From: Candidatus Fermentibacteraceae bacterium
Lineage (GTDB): Bacteria > Fermentibacterota > Fermentibacteria > Fermentibacterales > JCC-6
Assembly (NCBI GenBank): GCA_029932015.1
Contig: JAOZQW010000064.1
Location: 1 to 7,916 of the forward strand
DNA: 7,916 bases
Direction: 5' to 3'
A program made the translations under genes and the position numbers. Below are positions 6,064 to 7,916 of this stretch, one piece after another. A model generated the notes under the pieces. It was given only the letters and a program-made list of their open reading frames with translations. It was not told the origin of the DNA and ran no database searches. The number at the start of each line of letters is the position of its first letter. Position 1 is the stretch's first letter.

Positions 6064-6675
6064 ATGTCACATACTGTTGTTAGCATGGTATTAAGTAGAA
6101 TTGCTGGGCACGGTAGGGGTTGGGTATTCACGCCGACCCACTTCAAGGACCTGGGAAGCAGGACTGCCGTGGCTACTGCCATCAAGCGCTACAAGCAGGA
6201 TGGCACCATCAGGCAGATTGCTCGGGGTCTATACGACTACCCTCGTACAGATCCTCAACTTGGTCTCCTAGCCCCCACGGTGGATATGATCATTGCCGCC
6301 CTGGAGGTGCGCGACGCTGTGCGGCTTCAGCCATCTGGGGCTTATGCTGCAAATCTATTGGGGTTGAGTAACCAGATCCCCATGAAGATTGTGTTCCTGA
6401 CCGACGGACCAGCAAGAAAGTTGCAGGTGGGAAAATTACTGATCTCACTGAAACGTACCACCCCACGGAACATGGCAACAGCCGGCAAAATCAGCGGAAC
6501 GGTGATCCAGGCGCTCCGCTGGTTAGGACAGCATAATGTGGATGACCACGCCATTGCTATGCTGAGAGAGAGACTGAACTCAGATGAGAGAGCAAAGCTT
6601 CTCAAGGATATTCACTATGCACCCGTATGGATTTCGCAGATCATCAATGCTATCTCCCATGAGAGTGAAGACTAA
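6064..6675 (+). CDS. abiEi: AbiEi-type antitoxin and autorepressor (type IV toxin-antitoxin)
   Basis: Antitoxin of the AbiE system, 203 aa. In this type the antitoxin does not bind the toxin directly but counters its effect, and it represses its own promoter. The N-terminal 65 residues read as a winged helix-turn-helix: helix TVVSMVLSRI, then TPTHFKDLGSRTAVATAIKRYKQDGTIRQIARGLYDYP, where SRTAVATAIKRY is the probable recognition helix and IRQIARGLYDYP the wing. The C-terminal part (about 70-203: IIAALEVRDAVRLQPSGAYAANLLGL, the MKIVFLTDG strand, then helices to the end) follows the DUF6088/AbiEi pattern that mediates antitoxicity. It overlaps the toxin gene by one base (stop TAA and start ATG in TAATG), so translation is coupled. 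A perfect palindrome upstream is its likely operator. The family call rests on sequence pattern plus the unmistakable AbiEii partner. Confidence 0.87.
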   Translation: MSHTVVSMVLSRIAGHGRGWVFTPTHFKDLGSRTAVATAIKRYKQDGTIRQIARGLYDYPRTDPQLGLLAPTVDMIIAALEVRDAVRLQPSGAYAANLLGLSNQIPMKIVFLTDGPARKLQVGKLLISLKRTTPRNMATAGKISGTVIQALRWLGQHNVDDHAIAMLRERLNSDERAKLLKDIHYAPVWISQIINAISHESED

Positions 6676-7703
6676 TGGTCGGATTTCTCGAGCAAACGCC
6701 TGAGCGTCGTCGTCTGATCTTCGAACAGGCACAGACGGACCTGAATTTGCCGGCAGTCTCGCTGGAAAAGGACTTCTGGGTGTGCTGGATTCTACGCAAG
6801 CTCTTCGAAATACCAGAGTGGGGTCGGAACATAACGTTCAAAGGAGGAACATCCCTTTCGAAGTGCTGGAATCTCATCAGCAGGTTCTCTGAAGACATCG
6901 ATATCGTGATCGATAGGGAGTTCCTTGGTTTCAGTGGTGAGGATAGTCCCGAGATGGCCCCAAGTAAGAAGAAGAGAAGGAACAGACTGGCAGAGCTTAA
7001 GTCTGCTTCGCAGGATAAGATTCATTTGGAGCTGTATCCGATACTCCAGGAGAGGATCGAGGCTGCTCTTTCTGAATCAGATTACTGGGAACTAACACCC
7101 GCCCCCGTGGACGAAGATCCTGACAACCAGACAATCCTGTTCAGATATCCATCTGCAATGGATGAAGGAGAGTCCTACATCCGACGAGAGGTCAAGATTG
7201 AGATGGGAGCTCGATCAGACAATGAACCGGCCTTGGAGGAAGAGATACATTCATACCTGTTCGATGCATATCCAGAGCTCCTTTGCCCCGGCAACTTCGT
7301 CGTGAGAGCACTGGCTCCGGAGCGGACATTCTGGGAGAAGGCGATGCTGCTTCACGAGGAGACCTATCGCCCTGCAGGAAAGAGACGGAAACCAAGGATG
7401 GCAAGGCACTACTATGATCTGTGGTGCCTTATAACCAAGGGCATCGCCGAAAGGGCTGTCGAATGTGAGGACATCTTCAAGCGTACGGCAAAACACCGGG
7501 AACTCTACTTCAACTGGTCGTGGGTGGACTACAGCACTCTAACCCGGGGGAATCTTCGCGTTTTGCCACTCCCAGAACAGGAAGCGGAGTGGCGTCTAGA
7601 CTACAATGCGATGAGAACGGAGATGTTCTTCGGAGAAGTACCTGCTTTCGATGAAATCCTTAGTGTGGTAATAGAATTTCAGGACGGGTTCAACAGCGGC
7701 TAA
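6675..7703 (+). CDS. abiEii: AbiEii-type nucleotidyltransferase toxin
   Basis: Toxin of the AbiE system, 342 aa, cytoplasmic, of the DNA polymerase beta-like nucleotidyltransferase superfamily. Members arrest growth and in some hosts abort phage infection; studied relatives use NTPs to modify RNA such as tRNA acceptor ends. Visible motifs in order: the LEKDFWVCWIL N-terminal segment (30-40); GGTSLSK (57-63) with the catalytic acidic pair in FSEDIDIVID (D74, D76); REVKIEMGAR (171-180), a likely third acidic strand; ERTFWEKAMLLHEE (216-229) with K222; and RHYYDLWCL (244-252) with D248. All key positions are present, so it should be active. A low-complexity basic stretch PSKKKRRNRLAELKS (96-110) lies between the first and later motifs. 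The only ribosome-site-like sequence is GAGAG/GAAG within the antitoxin's last codons, so coupling to abiEi is expected. Length fits the family. Confidence 0.93.
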   Translation: MVGFLEQTPERRRLIFEQAQTDLNLPAVSLEKDFWVCWILRKLFEIPEWGRNITFKGGTSLSKCWNLISRFSEDIDIVIDREFLGFSGEDSPEMAPSKKKRRNRLAELKSASQDKIHLELYPILQERIEAALSESDYWELTPAPVDEDPDNQTILFRYPSAMDEGESYIRREVKIEMGARSDNEPALEEEIHSYLFDAYPELLCPGNFVVRALAPERTFWEKAMLLHEETYRPAGKRRKPRMARHYYDLWCLITKGIAERAVECEDIFKRTAKHRELYFNWSWVDYSTLTRGNLRVLPLPEQEAEWRLDYNAMRTEMFFGEVPAFDEILSVVIEFQDGFNSG

Positions 7704-7753
7704 CACTTGAGCAGCAGATACCTCAGGAGTGGTATCTATGCGATTCATCCTGC

Positions 7754-7894
7754 CTGGTACCCCTAATGATCTCCAGTTGGAAACCGTTCATAGAGTGGAT
7801 GGCCCGGATCGCGGCTCTGAGGAAGAAGCTAACAGCATGAGATTTGCCGCCTCTGGAAGTCTACTCGTCCTAGATCCCCTCCCCTGCTGGATAC
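7754..7894 (+). repeat. 141-bp direct repeat, right copy, downstream of the AbiE module
   Basis: Second copy of the repeat at 5718-5858, same orientation, 87% identical. It begins 50 bases after the abiEii stop. Weak similarity continues to the window edge at 7916, so the true repeat may extend beyond. In this copy the plus strand reads LVPLMISSWKPFIEWMAR and on through IAALRKKLTA to a stop; in the left copy the same frame is broken by a TAA. The 7704-7753 spacer shows no gene and no clear terminator. Confidence 0.9.
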
Positions 7895-7916
7895 TCTTAC
7901 CGAGAAGGACTGGAAC

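Noticed and set aside
7709..7840. Plus-strand open frame after abiEii running through the right repeat (about 44 residues to a TGA)
   Set aside because: It has no start codon with a ribosome site, overlaps the toxin's end if extended, and is interrupted in the left copy; at most a fragment.

Overview
This window looks bacterial, with moderate GC and tight gene packing. It has two parts: a co-directional operon of envelope genes (positions 25-4881), and an accessory region (about 4950-7916). The accessory region holds a thioredoxin-fold gene on the minus strand, a decayed gene remnant, and a type IV AbiE toxin-antitoxin module bracketed by two diverged direct repeats. The remnant ends like a FlgD-Ig / Por-secretion (type IX) C-terminal sorting domain. 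With the Tat-type lipoprotein, this points to a Gram-negative lineage of the FCB kind or a related candidate phylum. That placement is inference and weak at phylum level.

Operon (25-4881, + strand). Two paralogous enzymes of the alkaline-phosphatase superfamily (type I phosphodiesterase / nucleotide pyrophosphatase fold) lie in tandem and overlap by ATGA. The second carries a twin-arginine lipoprotein signal. A four-helix membrane protein follows, overlapping by GTGA, and then a 65-residue ribbon-helix-helix-like protein 11 bases downstream. The overlaps imply translational coupling. The likely picture is two metal-dependent phosphoryl- or sulfuryl-transfer enzymes working at the envelope with a membrane partner; the substrate cannot be read from the sequence.

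Middle region (4882-6063). A convergent minus-strand gene (4953-5408) encodes an exported thioredoxin-like protein without a CxxC motif. Next comes the minus-strand remnant of a sorting-domain protein (5557-5751), which runs into the first copy of a 141-bp repeat (5718-5858). After it is a control region with a sigma70-like promoter and a perfect 10-bp inverted repeat just ahead of the antitoxin gene.

AbiE module (6064-7703). abiEi (antitoxin and autorepressor, 203 aa) and abiEii (nucleotidyltransferase toxin, 342 aa) overlap by one base (TAATG). Fifty bases after the toxin stop, the second repeat copy begins (7754-7894; 123 of 141 bases identical to the first, no gaps). The whole toxin-antitoxin cassette therefore sits between direct repeats about 2.04 kb apart.

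No tRNA, rRNA, CRISPR array or complete transposase was seen. The best candidates for something new are the repeat-bracketed AbiE cassette and the uncharacterised tandem phosphatase / membrane protein / small RHH operon.
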